DNA from: Agapetus fuscipes
Lineage: Eukaryota; Arthropoda; Insecta; Trichoptera; Glossosomatidae
Assembly: GCA_951799405.1 (NCBI GenBank)
Contig: OX637354.1
Span: forward strand, 248,001 to 312,000
Length of the DNA stretch: 64,000 bases
Direction: 5' to 3'
The notes under the pieces were generated by a model, which ran no database searches, had not been told where the DNA came from, and saw only the letters and a program-made list of their open reading frames with translations. A program made the position numbers and the translations under genes. This document shows positions 32,631 to 42,637 of the stretch, one piece after another (the stretch's first letter is position 1; each line of letters opens with the position of its first letter).

Positions 32631-32651
32631 TATGAGAGGAAGGAGGTGTAT
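32631..32651 (+). promoter_or_regulatory. TRIM polypurine tract
   Basis: GAGAGGAAGGAGGTG lies a few bases before the right LTR, as expected for the plus-strand primer. Confidence 0.75.
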
Positions 32652-32910
32652 TGTAACGAGATGGATTTGTTTGTTAGGTAAAATGGAACATGAGATTTGA
32701 ATTTGAATGAAAAGGAAAACAAAGGAAGGCAGAAAGGGGGGGGAAGCTTGCCTGGCGGGATAGCCACAAGCCTGTGTAATTAAGAATAGAGAATAATATT
32801 GCGCTGTGGTTTATTGTGTATACATTGTGAAAGGAATAAAAATAAACATATTAAAGTGGCTGTTAATTATTAATTGTGTCAATCAGCAGGACAGAAGAAA
32901 AACCCTCACA
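32652..32910 (+). repeat. TRIM right LTR
   Basis: 259 bp, same ends as the left LTR, followed by the ATAT target copy. Confidence 0.93.
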
Positions 32911-33007
32911 ATATAAAATGGATACGTCAAATATTACGCCAGTATGAGGTTTCACTATTAGTTGTACTGACATGGCCGAAGAAAAGAAATCAAGTCAGGA
33001 AGGCAGA

Positions 33008-33195
33008 CTGCCCCCGATCACAGCCGCCACCAACAAACATACGCACATCTCGCTCGCACCCACACAATGCTGGCGGCGATTAGAGCGAGATGGCGGAAAC
33101 TGCCCCCGATGACGTGTGCAACTGCCGAGAATGCAGGTATCTCGCTCGCACTCGTAGACAGCCTTGCAAGGTTAGAGCGAGAGACACGAGATGAC
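33008..33195. repeat. two diverged ~93-bp units, each able to form a hairpin
   Basis: CTGCCCCCGAT occurs at 33008 and 33101. Each unit then has TCTCGCTCGCAC and, 40-50 bp on, its complement-like TAGAGCGAGA. Related GAGCGAGACAGCGCTCTAC words occur near 37943 and 39465. Confidence 0.6.
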
Positions 33196-33239
33196 CGCAA
33201 CGCACAGGTGAAACACTTATTAGGGTGACAAGCATTTAA

Positions 33240-33455
33240 AAAATAACGTATTTCTTAAAAAATCATACTTTTTCACGAGTATAAATTAAGGCACGTAATG
33301 TAGTCAGATTCATTAGAATTACCGATTTGAAAAAAGAGAAAATAAAAACTTACAACTTTTGTCGTCTTTCTATTGCTATTAAAAGTTATAAACAAATACA
33401 AAACATTAATAGAACATAAAAATAGTATTTTTTATGGTTTGTGTATTAACACTGT
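33240..33455. other. AT-rich, no gene recognised
   Basis: No reading frame or repeat identified. Confidence 0.3.
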
Positions 33456-33570
33456 GAAAATTCATGTCTTAGTTTGTTATTCAAATAAACAACTCTTTTA
33501 ACTTATAAACACTGTTTTTAATTTCACAAATATAATATATTTAAAAATTTAAATTTTAAATTATACTACT

Positions 33571-33600
33571 AACGTTTTCGACTATTCAGTCATCATCAGG
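33571..33600 (-). ncRNA. hammerhead-core-like motif in the Penelope 3' region
   Basis: The minus strand reads CTGATGA, T, GACT-GAAT-AGTC hairpin, then GAAAACG. This matches the hammerhead core CUGANGA - stem II - GAAA, but with one extra base before stem II. Penelope-like elements are known to carry hammerhead motifs. Cleavage is unproven; stems I and III are not obvious by eye. Confidence 0.5.
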
Positions 33601-34019
33601 TAGGAAAATATTGCAGATTTTTTAATAAAATTAGTCAGTAAGGTATGGTCAAATAGGTCAAATTAAATTAATGAATTAAATATAAGAACAAAGAAAAAAG
33701 TACAAAAATAAAATATGTCTATATTGTACATTATGATATAATTCATTATAAATAAGAGTTATTTTTTAAAAAACATTAAATCTTACAAATTTTATAAAAA
33801 TCTTCATTTAGGCATTTAGGTAGTTAGGTATTATGTAAGTAATATCAGTTGTGATTATTATCTATCAAAATATAAGTAGATACCTACTAAAATTCTTACA
33901 AATGACAATTACTATGGATTCAGTTACAAAAGAAAGAAGAAATTTTATCTGTCAAATTTTTTTTTGTGTCAAAAGGAATTAAAAACAACAACAGTGAGAT
34001 AATCATCATGCAAGACAAA

Positions 34020-34304
34020 CTACGAGGATGTATGTGGAGACATAAGTAAAGGAGAGACGGGAGGGATCTGGATATTTACTGTGATACTTCTATGTTTGTG
34101 TATTTGAAGAGCTTCAAAAGCCTTCAAACGTCTGCCATCACACTCCGAGTGCAAAACCTCCGTATTGTTAGTGTCAAATGAGTGATTTTTTTCAATACAG
34201 TGGTCAGCCATTTCAGAATGTGCCAACAGGCCCCTGAATGCTCTGACATGTTCTTTTAGTCTGGTTTCAATCGACCTACCCGTCTCTCCTATGGGGCCGT
34301 CCAT
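34020..34304 (-). pseudogene. GIY-YIG endonuclease C-terminal part (Penelope-like)
   Basis: IGETGRSIETRLKEHVRAF, then LAHSEMADHCIEKNHSFDTN, EVLHSECDGRRLKAFEALQI and HKHRSITVN. The GETGRS, RL.EH, H and E-rich ADH...H and EA..I pattern is that of GIY-YIG nucleases in Penelope elements. The first residues MDGP belong to the DNA-transposon terminus; across the insertion the upstream side (36085-36110) supplies the YI of a Y-I-G-E-T reading. Confidence 0.82.
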
Positions 34305-34467
34305 AAATTACGTCATCGATTTTGGCCGATTTTCGACCCCCCCCCCCCCTACAATCATCCTATAGTCATTATCTAATGACCCCCTCCCCCCCTCTTGCTG
34401 TAATAATCATGGATGAGCTTAATAATTAATAATGTTATATTACTTACATAATATTTTGTATCTATAA

Positions 34468-34715
34468 TAATCTATAATCTAAGTTGCAAGGATATATTCA
34501 TTTAAAGCTCTCAGATGTATGCCCACAAACCAACAAGTGTAGTTCGCGCTTACAAATGCTGAATGTGTACTTACAAATAAAATCCAAACCTCAAATGAAC
34601 ATAAGCCCCACAACTTTTGCCGACCTTCCCTGAAACAGGGGTGACATTGGCAAAGTGAACCATTTTTTACAGTATGGGTGGTCAGCCTCATACCAACCTA
34701 TAAGTCAAGGAATAT
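34468..34715 (-). repeat. Repeat-C tail of the nested LINE-W
   Basis: Younger-subfamily Repeat-C with a (TATAGAT)n-type end at 34468-34485, contiguous with the LINE-W UTR on its other side. Confidence 0.88.
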
Positions 34716-34828
34716 GAATAATAAATTACATTTAAATATAAAAAAGAACAAAACCTTACAAAGAAATCTATACAAAAAAAGTCAAAAATTTCCTATGCAA
34801 AAAAATGTAGCAAATGAATACACCAACA

Positions 34829-35968
34829 TTAGAAATCAACATTGCAGATTAGCCGCCACTTCTTCCTGTCCTTGCATACTTCTTTCATTTCATCCAGAGT
34901 CATAACCTTTTTCATACAAGTCCTCCTTTTATTATGACTCTGGATATCCCATTCATTCGCTATTTCTGAAATTTGATCCTTCCATACTTTTCTCGGTCTT
35001 CCTCTACCACGACATCCATCTATTCTAGCAACATATACTTTTTTCGTCAATCTTTCATCACTCATTCTCTCCAAATGCCCGAACCATCTTAACATACTTC
35101 TTTTAATCTTCACTTTCACACTTTCCCTTACACCACATTCTTCTCTTACAAAATCATTCCTCACCCTGTCACTTCGTTTTTTCCCAATCATACTTCTTAG
35201 ATAGTCCATTTCTACTGTATGGACTTTACTAATTTCCCTTTCACTCACCGTCCAGGCTTCACTTCCATACATCAAGGTTGGCACTAGTATACCACCGTGC
35301 ACCGCCAATCTAACATTTTTTGAGAGATTTTGGTTCCTGGCGATGCAAGCGGTCGCACCCAGTACACACCTGCCTTTCATTATTCTTCTTTCAAATTCAC
35401 CGGCCATTCTTCCATCTTTTTCAAACTTACTTCCCAAATATACAAACTCATTTACAACATCAACATTCATTCCATTAATTTTAAATTCATAATTCATATT
35501 TTCATCATCTCTTTCAAAAATCAAAACTTTCGTCTTTCTTGCATTCAACTTCAAATTATTACCTTTCAAAGCTTCGTTCAATCTAGAGAGCATCATTTGC
35601 AATTCCACTGCTGAATCAGATACAAGGACTGCATCATCCGCATACAGTAGAACGCTTACTTTGCTCTCTCCTATCATTAATCCACAATCATCAAGTCTAG
35701 CATCTCGAACACACTTGTCCATGACTATGTTAAATAGCCATGGGCTCATCACACATCCTTGCCTTACACCCTTAAAAACTTCAAACCATTCACTATACTC
35801 ACCATCAATACGAATGCAGGCCATACTATTCTCATAGTTCGCATGCACCGCATTGAGTAGAGCTCCATTCACTCCGTATGCTTTCAAAACATCCCACAAC
35901 ATACCTCTGTCCACTGAGTCAAAAGCCTTTTCCAGATCCACAAAGGCCACAAAGGTATATGTTGTAGA
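34829..35968 (-). pseudogene. LINE-W ORF2 fragment with reverse transcriptase
   Basis: The longest LINE-W copy, about 375 codons. It begins inside the RT palm, VAFVDLEKAFDSVDRGMLWD (the frame extends about 6 codons upstream of the first Met), then GVRQGCVMSPWLFNIVMD and the catalytic LLYADDAVLVSDS near residues 106-112, thumb and KTKVLIFERDDENMNYEFKI. The C-terminal domain follows with RWFGHLERM and GRGRPRKVWKDQI. The fingers and any N-terminal endonuclease are lost by 5' truncation; no internal stop or shift. The family resembles RTE/CR1-side LINEs; the exact clade is unresolved. It sits inside a DNA transposon. Confidence 0.9.
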
Positions 35969-36159
35969 AATTGGTATTTACAAGAACGACGTCACTTTTG
36001 GTACTCGTACATCATTTGCCATCATCCGCAGACCAGACTCCCCCCCCCTTAATGTGAATGACGTAATATATGGACAGCCCCTATGTAGATGGACAGTGTT
36101 TACAAGTTAAAAGTGTTGTTTATTTGAATAACAAACTAAAACATTAAAATAGTATTAAG

Positions 36160-36480
36160 GACCTAGCTTTAGGTATATATATATATTTTTTTTCAAATCT
36201 TTTTTTTCAATTATCTTCAAAACGCGTTGCTAAACAAATAATTGGATTAAATAGTTATACAGGTATGTAGATTTCAAAACTATTTTCCAACAAGTTTTTT
36301 TTCGTAGTTTTGATGGTTTATATTAATAATATTATTAGAATAGAAATTGATTTGCAGATTCTGAGAAACACAGTGCGGTTCCCAAGGGAATTGGCCCACT
36401 TCACCCTGAAACTGGGCTGCTGGGGAAAAGGCGTACAAATATTCAGTTATTGATAAGTTTAATAAGAATAATATAAGGAT
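36160..36480. other. no gene recognised
   Basis: AT-rich. CACTTCACCCTGAAACTGGGC near 36400 is the only GC-richer stretch. No motif. Confidence 0.3.
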
Positions 36481-36484
36481 TTCT

Positions 36485-36747
36485 TATTTGGTGAGGGCCG
36501 TTTTTGTGTGAATCACACCGCAAGAATCCTATGTGAGCTTGGTCGTCGCTATAGAAAGCGCCAATTTTCAAGCAAGACCCAATTGTTGCTAGCACCTTTG
36601 TAAAGGTAGGTATATGATTTTTTTAACCCATCGAAGAGCATATTTGAAAATATAAATGGTATATTTTTGAGCTTCCCTGGGATTTAAGCCCACGACCTTC
36701 CATTTACGAGTCCGAAGCACTAACCACTGGACTACAGACCGGTCTAA
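36485..36747 (-). repeat. SINE-B, nearly full length
   Basis: TTATTTGGTGAGGGCCGTTT to ACTACAGACCGGTC. A deletion removes part of the CTGTAAGGCTGGATGGACC segment. Confidence 0.8.
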
Positions 36748-36749
36748 GT

Positions 36750-37260
36750 AAAAGTTTGCTTGGCGTGTGGTCACCCGCGCTATAATACATTATCTCGGTG
36801 AGCTGCCCCCGTTTCGATCCACAGGTGGTATAACTCATCGCCTGTCTCTGTCCAACCGCGCTAAGAATAACGTTAGTGGGAGAGAGATGCAACACTGTGA
36901 GGCGCCAGGAAACATGACCGCCAGTGGTATGCCGCAGAGATTTGAGTAACAAAATAATCGAGAATTAAATAAAGTCCACTTGATGTAAGGATTTTATTTT
37001 TGTCTGTATTTTAAAAACGCACACACAATCACAATAATTGAATAAATCATTTCCAACGTCTGGGCAACACTGTAATGATCTTGAAAGGTGTAAGTTGGTC
37101 ATGAATAAGTTCTTCATTGATAGATTGAGTGTTTTCTTTTAGACAATAACTTAGTATCAAAAATAAAATTTAATTTCTTGTTAAAATTTACAAATAATGT
37201 CTAATACTTCTCTTGGCCACCTTGAGTTAACTTTAATGTAAAAGTATTTATTCTTGTAGT
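36750..37260. other. no gene recognised
   Basis: 36770-36950 is GC-richer with motif-free frames on both strands. The remainder is AT-rich. Confidence 0.3.
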
Positions 37261-37264
37261 ACTT

Positions 37265-37745
37265 TCTGTAACTGATACTCTGTCACTGTTACACTAGGGG
37301 TGACCAGAGCCTCTGCAGAGCTGCGTACATTTCTTCCTATCCTTACATACCGTTTTTAATACATTCATATCCATCACATTTTTCATACATTTTCATATTT
37401 TACGCTCACTTTGTATATCTCATTATTTTAAAATCTTCTCAATCTGAGCATTCCATACTTTTATCGGTCATCCCTCACCTCTCTTTCCTTTCACACTTCC
37501 TCGGTATACATACATTGTCAGTCTATCATCATTTATTCTTTCCACATGCCCAAACCATCTCATCGCATTCTTTTGTACCTTAACTTTCACGTCCTTTTTC
37601 AACTTACATTATTTCTTTACTCATTCATTCCTAGCTCTTTCCTTTAGTTTTTCCTGTCATGCTTCTCAAATGTTTCATTTCCACCGTAAATACTTTACTA
37701 CTCAAATTACTCACTGTCCATGCTTCACTTCCATACATCCAGTTC
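37265..37745 (-). pseudogene. old LINE-W C-terminal copy
   Basis: The complement aligns with LINE-W from the MYGSEAWTV region to the terminal CxxRKKW segment, with stops and frame breaks. Confidence 0.75.
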
Positions 37746-38345
37746 TACTAGTATTAAAGTAAGTATTTTTAATGGGTTTTCACAGGTTTATCGAAGCAAT
37801 TAAACATTAAAAACTCAATTAAAAATAACTAAAATTCCACATACGCCAAAGTACGTAATTTTTTTTACAACAAAAAATGTGGACCTATCAGTCGTGGGTA
37901 GCATTTCCTAGCTCCACACAAAGTGCACCTGTTGCCATTGGACAGAGCGAGACAGCGCTCTACAGCGTGACCGCAAACTGAGTTCGGAGCAAAAAAAAAT
38001 TAGAAAAATACCTCTGCTTTAAATTGGGCCACATAATGGATTTTTTATATTGGATAACTGTAGCGTTTACTGTATTTACACTGCTCATCTAAATTCCATT
38101 AATCGAATTACAAGACTGAATTAAATTTACGTTTATTTTTTATTATGTTTTTTGTGAAGGCCAAATGTTAAAGTAATACAATGAATTTAAGTACTTTATT
38201 TTGTAATTTAATGGAATTCTGAGAAAATTCTTGAAGCACTGAGACTGTGACTTTGTCGTCGTTCCGCTAGGGGTGGCCAGATTCTCAACAGATTTGCATC
38301 CAAGTTGCGTTGCATCCGCTCTAACTCCGTCCTCTTACCTCAGTC
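37746..38345. other. no gene; AGCGCTCTAC motif
   Basis: Mostly AT-rich. 37935-37985 holds GAGCGAGACAGCGCTCTAC, related to words at 39465 and 33040. A piece of LINE-W terminal sequence (CCGCTAGGGGTGGCCAG) sits at about 38260. Confidence 0.4.
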
Positions 38346-38349
38346 TACA

Positions 38350-38725
38350 ACTGTAACTCTATCATCATTAAGCTAAGGGTGGTAAGAGCATCTGCAGATG
38401 TGCCTCCAATATTTCCTTTCCTTGCAAACTTTTTTCAATTCATATCCATCAACTTTTTCGCACATGTACTTCTTATATTCTCACATCTTCTCCAATCTGA
38501 TAAATTTAAACTTTTCTTGGTATTTCTTTCCCTCTTCTTCCTTTAATTTTTTTGTGTGTAATAAATAGGTAGGTACCTATAAACACTTCACAAGAATTTC
38601 AACATCCATTCTTTCCACATATCCAAACCATCTCATCACATTCTTTTGCACATTAACTTTCACATCCTCTTTCACCTTAAATTCATCTTTTACCAATTCA
38701 TTACTCTAGAATTTTTTGACAAAAT
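38350..38725 (-). pseudogene. old LINE-W C-terminal copy, second
   Basis: The complement matches the LINE-W end with many substitutions, indels and a small insertion near 38550. Confidence 0.7.
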
Positions 38726-39109
38726 TTTGACTTTTACGTTATAATTCACACACAGAAAATCCATGGCTCAACCGACACCGTTTCATTTCAAATTTTCCTT
38801 ACAAAACATCTATGATCCATGGAGCAGCTATTATAATAATCCCATTAAAATTGGAACATTTCAAAACTCCTCTAAAAGATTTTTCATCGAGAAAAAAAAC
38901 TTTTACTTTTGATACTGCTTATAACTTTAAGAAAATGTTGAACTATTTTCAGTTTATATGAATTTGATACCAAAATATAAGAAAAAGTCCAAAACATACG
39001 TTAATAATACATTCAATTCATACTTTTCAATTACATAAAATTGCTCTAATTTGTCACTTTGTGATTCAACGTGTATTTGAAATCCAATTAAACAAACCAT
39101 GTTAAATAG

Positions 39110-39410
39110 GAATTAAAAGATCTGTAGACAAAATAATATTATAAACGTAAGATTTATTTCCTTTTAATTTAAATTTTGGTAAAATGTGTAATGTATTCAG
39201 AGCATTACTTGACTTATAAGAGGTCACGTAATTTTGCATTTATTTAAAAATCGAACAATGAAAAAATATATGTTACACAATAAAGAAAAGATCTGTTGAC
39301 AACACAATACATCATGAAAAAGTTTGTTAACATTTAATTTAATCGTAGGAAAATGAGTTATTATGCTTAGATCATTATTTCGTACGCAAGAGGTCACGTA
39401 ATTTTGCTCC
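39110..39410. repeat. two diverged direct repeats, about 178 bp apart
   Basis: AAAAGATCTGT, a TTTAATTTAA-like core, and AGAGGTCACGTAATTTTGC occur in the same order twice (near 39116-39238 and 39286-39409). Confidence 0.6.
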
Positions 39411-39730
39411 CAGGTGACCGGACAAGGACGCTGTTGCCTTCTCGCTCTCTCTCACAGCGGTAGAAAGAGATAGCGCTCTACAGAATGCATTCATAGATCA
39501 AAATGATGACAGTTAATATTGTGTACAATAGAACCAAACGCGTTATGAAGATTACACGATAATGGGCCTTTCTCAAAACATCAATAAGAGCCATAATAAC
39601 ACTTTCTTCATTTGCATTTGTTTCTGTTTAAGTAAAAATAAATATTATGTCTTAATCATTACCGTCATCATCATCATCTTTTATCTGCGTATTAGAATCT
39701 AAGTTGCAAATATATAGCACCATTTAAAAA
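39411..39730. other. no gene recognised
   Basis: Contains GATAGCGCTCTACAG (39468) and a (CAT)n stretch near 39665. No coding motif. Confidence 0.3.
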
Positions 39731-39734
39731 CCAT

Positions 39735-40432
39735 TTTTGATTTTTGAAAGAGATGATGAAAGTATGAATTATGAATTTAAAATTAATGGAATGAATGTTG
39801 ATGTCGTAAATGAGTTTGTATACCTGGGAAGTAAGTTTGAAAAAGATGGAAGAATGACCGGTGAATTTGAAAGAAGAGTAATGAAGGGCAGGTGTGTACT
39901 GGGTGCCACAACTTGTATCGCCAAAAATCAAAACATATCAAAAAATGCTCGATTGGCGGTACGCAGTGGCATACTTTTACCCACCTTGATGTATGGAAGC
40001 GAGGCCTGGACGGTGAATGAAAGTGAAATTAGTAAAGTCCATACTGTTGAAATGGACTTTCTAAGAAGTATGATTGGGAAAAAACGGAGTGACAGGGTGA
40101 GGAATGATTTTGTAAGAGAAGAATGTGGTGCAAGAGAAAGTGTGAAAGTGAAGATTAAAAGAAGTTTGTTAAGATGGTTTGGGCATATGGAGAGAATGAA
40201 TGAGAAAAGACTGACGAAGAAAGTATATGTTGGTAGAATAGATGGATGTCGTGGTAGAGGAAGACCGAGAAAGGTATGGATGGACCAAATATCCGAAATT
40301 GCGAATGAATGGAATATCCAGAGTCATAATAAAAGAAGAGCTTGTATGAAGAAGGTTATGACTCTGGAGGAAATGAAAGAAGTATGTAAGGATAGAAAGA
40401 AATGGCGGTTGATCTGTGATGTTGGCGGCTGA
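39735..40432 (+). pseudogene. LINE-W C-terminal fragment, longer copy
   Basis: 231 codons from LIFERDDESMNYEFKINGMN (RT thumb/connection) through LMYGSEAWTVNESEISKVHT, RWFGHMERMNEKRLTKKVYV and GRGRPRKVWMDQISEIANEW to CKDRKKWRLICDVGG. The frame is open; the catalytic YADD region is lost. 39918-40787 is nearly identical to 3628-4490, marking very recent copies. Confidence 0.88.
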
Positions 40433-40790
40433 GGTTTGTTAAAGTAAAATTGGTTTTATGATTTAGTTTTTATGTCCATGTATATATTGTGATTTATTGT
40501 TTTTAAAAAACTGTAATTTGTAATGTATGTTCCTTGACTTATAGGTTGTTATGCGGCTGACCACCCATAATGTAAAAATTGGTTCACTTTGCCAATGTCA
40601 CCTCTGTTTCAGGGAAGGACGGCAAGAGTTGCAAGGCTTATGTTCATTTGAGATTGGGTTTTTATATTGTAGGTCCACATGCGGCATGTGTTAGCGCGAA
40701 ATTATACATATCTGCTTGTGGGAATGCATTTAATATAAAACTTAAATGATATATATCTTTGCAGCTTAGATTAGATTAGATTAGATTAGA
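40433..40790 (+). mobile_element. LINE-W 3' UTR with Repeat-C tail
   Basis: Same UTR as 4133-4490, then TTCCTTGACTTATAGGTTG to (TTAGA)n. Confidence 0.88.
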
Positions 40791-40955
40791 ATGTATGGTC
40801 ACAAGCAGACACGTGTAAGATTGCGCTTACACAAGCTGCATGTGTAGGTACTACTCACCAAATAAAAACCAAATCTATAACATAAGCCCATCAACTCTTT
40901 CTGATCATCCCTGACACAGGGTTAACTGTGGCAAAGTGAACCATTTTTAAACTTC
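40790..40955 (-). repeat. Repeat-C 5'/middle fragment, diverged
   Basis: CACAAGCAGACACGTGTAAG ... GGCAAAGTGAACCATTTTTA on the plus strand. Tail-to-tail with the previous copy. Confidence 0.7.
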
Positions 40956-41340
40956 CAGCTTCATCATTCCGTGAAATGAAGCTGATTTAAGTTCCTAGAC
41001 CTATACGTTGGTATGAGACGACTACCCATACTGTAAAAAATGCTTCACTTTTCCAATATATCCCCTGTTTCAGGGAAGGTCGACAAGAGTTGCATGGCTT
41101 TTGTTCATTTGAGATTGAGTTTTATGTTGTAAGACAACATGCTAACATGCATGTGTTAGTGCAAGAGCAAACTTGTACGTGTCTGCTTGGACAATGCATG
41201 TAATATGAATCTTAAATGTAATTTGTCGACGGTTAAAAGGCATATGTAGAGTTTGCATCATCTGGATAATTTTTTTGGAATTTGTTCCTTGGGAATATGG
41301 TCAACAAAGGGGATGAATTGGGTGCTAGTTTGTTGTTAAT

Positions 41341-41480
41341 AAGAGTATTTAAGGGGAATTTTTGAATTTGTTGATTTCGATTATTTCGAGTGCGGAGAGG
41401 GTTGGTCCATAGGAACTATGATGCAGAATTTTCGTGGTGTGGTTGGGAAAATAATGTCCAGTCTCTATTATATGGTTAGC
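41341..41480 (-). pseudogene. GIY-YIG C-terminal fragment, second Penelope-like copy
   Basis: About 46 codons: ANHIIETGHYFPNHTTKILH, then HSSYGPTLSALEIIEINKFK. It has the same H..E.GH ... IL ... LE.IEI.K arrangement as 34020-34304 but a different sequence, so it belongs to another family. Confidence 0.65.
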
Positions 41481-41554
41481 GAATTCCCTTTATTTTATTT
41501 TATTTTAGAGCTTTTTTGATTTTAACGATATAATAAATAATAATAATAATAAAA

Positions 41555-41785
41555 ATAATCTAAGTTGCAAGGGTATATTCATTTAAAGCTCTCAGATGCA
41601 TGCCCACAAACCAACACGTGTAGTTCGCGCTTACAAATGCTGAATGCGTACTTACAAATAAAATCCAAACCTCAAATGAACATAAGCCCCACAACTTTTG
41701 CCGACCTTCCCTGAAACAGGGGTGACATTGGCAAAGTGAACCATTTTTTACAGTAGGTGGGTGGTCAGCCTCATACCAACCTATA
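41555..41785 (-). repeat. Repeat-C, younger subfamily, innermost insertion
   Basis: ATCTAAGTTGCAAGGGTATA to CATACCAACCTATA on the plus strand. It interrupts the 41226-41905 element. Confidence 0.88.
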
Positions 41786-41929
41786 TAAATAAATAAATAT
41801 ATGATAAATAAATAAAAAAGTTATGCCATTTTTCTGCAATCTCAAACTTTAAACTGCTCTCCTGAACAATTCAGCTTATGTCGCTTACTGCCTTTTAACC
41901 GTCGATATCTTTGCAACTTAGATTAGAGA

Positions 41930-42295
41930 ATAGAGAAGCTGATACACACCTGCATGGGAAAAAAAGACAAAAGGGAAGAAGTTGAATAAAAAGGTGAAAT
42001 AGAAAATGAAGAGGTGATTTCGCCAGATGCAAGATGGCGTCTGTCTTCTCTAGCACAATGGGTCGTTAAACATTAAGCGTCACCTACACTGACCGACAGG
42101 GAGGTAGTGGGTCGAGGTCGCGACACCGCTGAGCCATTGTGATGCCGGCTTAAGCAGGCGGGTCTGCTAAATGTAGCTGTTGCCTTAGCTACCTTTCCCT
42201 TCAACCCCATCTGTCCCTCATATGTGTAGCTTGACTAGTACGTTGGTATGAGGCTGACACCCCATGCTGCAAAAACTTGCTTCACTTTTTTTTAA
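41930..42295. other. no gene recognised
   Basis: GC-moderate sequence with no motif. A Repeat-C-like start (GTTGGTATGAGGCTGACAC) appears at about 42242. Confidence 0.3.
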
Positions 42296-42298
42296 ATA

Positions 42299-42545
42299 AA
42301 TTTGTGATGAAGAATGCAATTCACCAACCTATTCTGCCAGGCCAGAAACAGGTATTTATATCATCAATTAATAATTCAATAATGTTTATTTTAATTAATT
42401 TAATAATTACCCAATTACATCTGTTGAACCAGGGTCAAAGCTATCGTCAAATGACCCAGGCGGGGATCGAACCAACGTTATTCTATTCCAAATACGTTAG
42501 AAAGATCAGCCCACTTGGCCCCCTCGCCCATAACACCCAGGTGCA
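42299..42545 (-). repeat. SINE-D copy
   Basis: The complement has GGGGGCCAAGTGGGCTGAT, then GGTTCGATCCCCGCCTGGGT and GACCCTGGTTCAAC as in 9046-9185. The tRNA-Ser-like long variable region is visible. Confidence 0.7.
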
Positions 42546-42554
42546 AATTTATGT

Positions 42555-42632
42555 TCAGTGAGATTTGGTTAATTTTGCATGTGCACATGCAGCATGTGTA
42601 AGCGCCAACTTAAATATGCCTGCTTGTGGTCC
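42555..42632 (+). repeat. Repeat-C middle fragment
   Basis: GTTCAGTGAGATTTGGTTAA to GCCTGCTTGTGG, including CACATGCAGCATGTGTAAGC. Confidence 0.6.
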
Positions 42633-42637
42633 AGTCC

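Larger units (their letters stand above)
31679..32910 (+). mobile_element. TRIM (miniature LTR retrotransposon), complete
   Basis: Two 259-bp LTRs enclose 714 bp. The duplicated target ATAT flanks it (31675-31678 and 32911-32914). A primer site follows the left LTR and a purine tract precedes the right LTR. The inside is AT-rich and non-coding. The LTRs differ at only two positions that I can see, so the insertion is recent and the family may still be mobilised by an autonomous relative using a tRNA-Lys primer. Confidence 0.93.
34293..36081. mobile_element. DNA transposon (MITE) carrying a nested LINE-W
   Basis: Terminal inverted repeats GGGGCYGTCCATAWATTACG (left 34293, right end 36081; two mismatches in 23), with subterminal C/G tracts. 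TAT flanks both sides (34290-34292 and 36082-36084). Without the LINE-W insertion it is about 290 bp and non-coding. A 3-bp TA-rich duplication and GGG termini suggest a PIF/Harbinger-type family, but this is not proven. Confidence 0.82.
33460..36155 (-). mobile_element. Penelope-like element, 5'-truncated, with inverted end
   Basis: The minus strand encodes a GIY-YIG-type endonuclease end (34304-34020), followed by a 3' region with a hammerhead-core-like motif at 33571-33600. TAAAAGAGTTGTTTATTTGA-type sequence at about 33466-33511 recurs in inverse orientation at 36108-36150. Inverted partial terminal repeats are typical of Penelope elements. It is interrupted by the DNA transposon at 34293-36081. 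The reverse transcriptase is missing. Confidence 0.75.
41226..41905. mobile_element. element with 17-bp perfect inverted ends and GIY-YIG remnant
   Basis: TCGACGGTTAAAAGGCA at 41226-41242 and its exact complement at 41889-41905. The inside carries a GIY-YIG fragment on the minus strand and, at 41555-41785, a Repeat-C insertion. The right portion (AGAGCTTTTTTGATTTTAAC, ATTTTTCTGCAATCTCAAAC) recurs at 59097-59250. I read it as a Penelope-like remnant with inverted terminal segments. Confidence 0.65.
40997..41925 (+). repeat. Repeat-C split by a TIR element
   Basis: 40997-41224 is Repeat-C up to CTTAAATGTAA; it resumes at 41906 with TATCTTTGCAACTTAGATTA. The intervening 41226-41905 is another mobile element, which in turn holds a third. 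Confidence 0.8.

Noticed and set aside
34479..34691. 70-codon frame conserved among young Repeat-C copies
   Set aside because: Conservation is explained by recent common origin of the copies; older copies have stops, and the frame has no domain.
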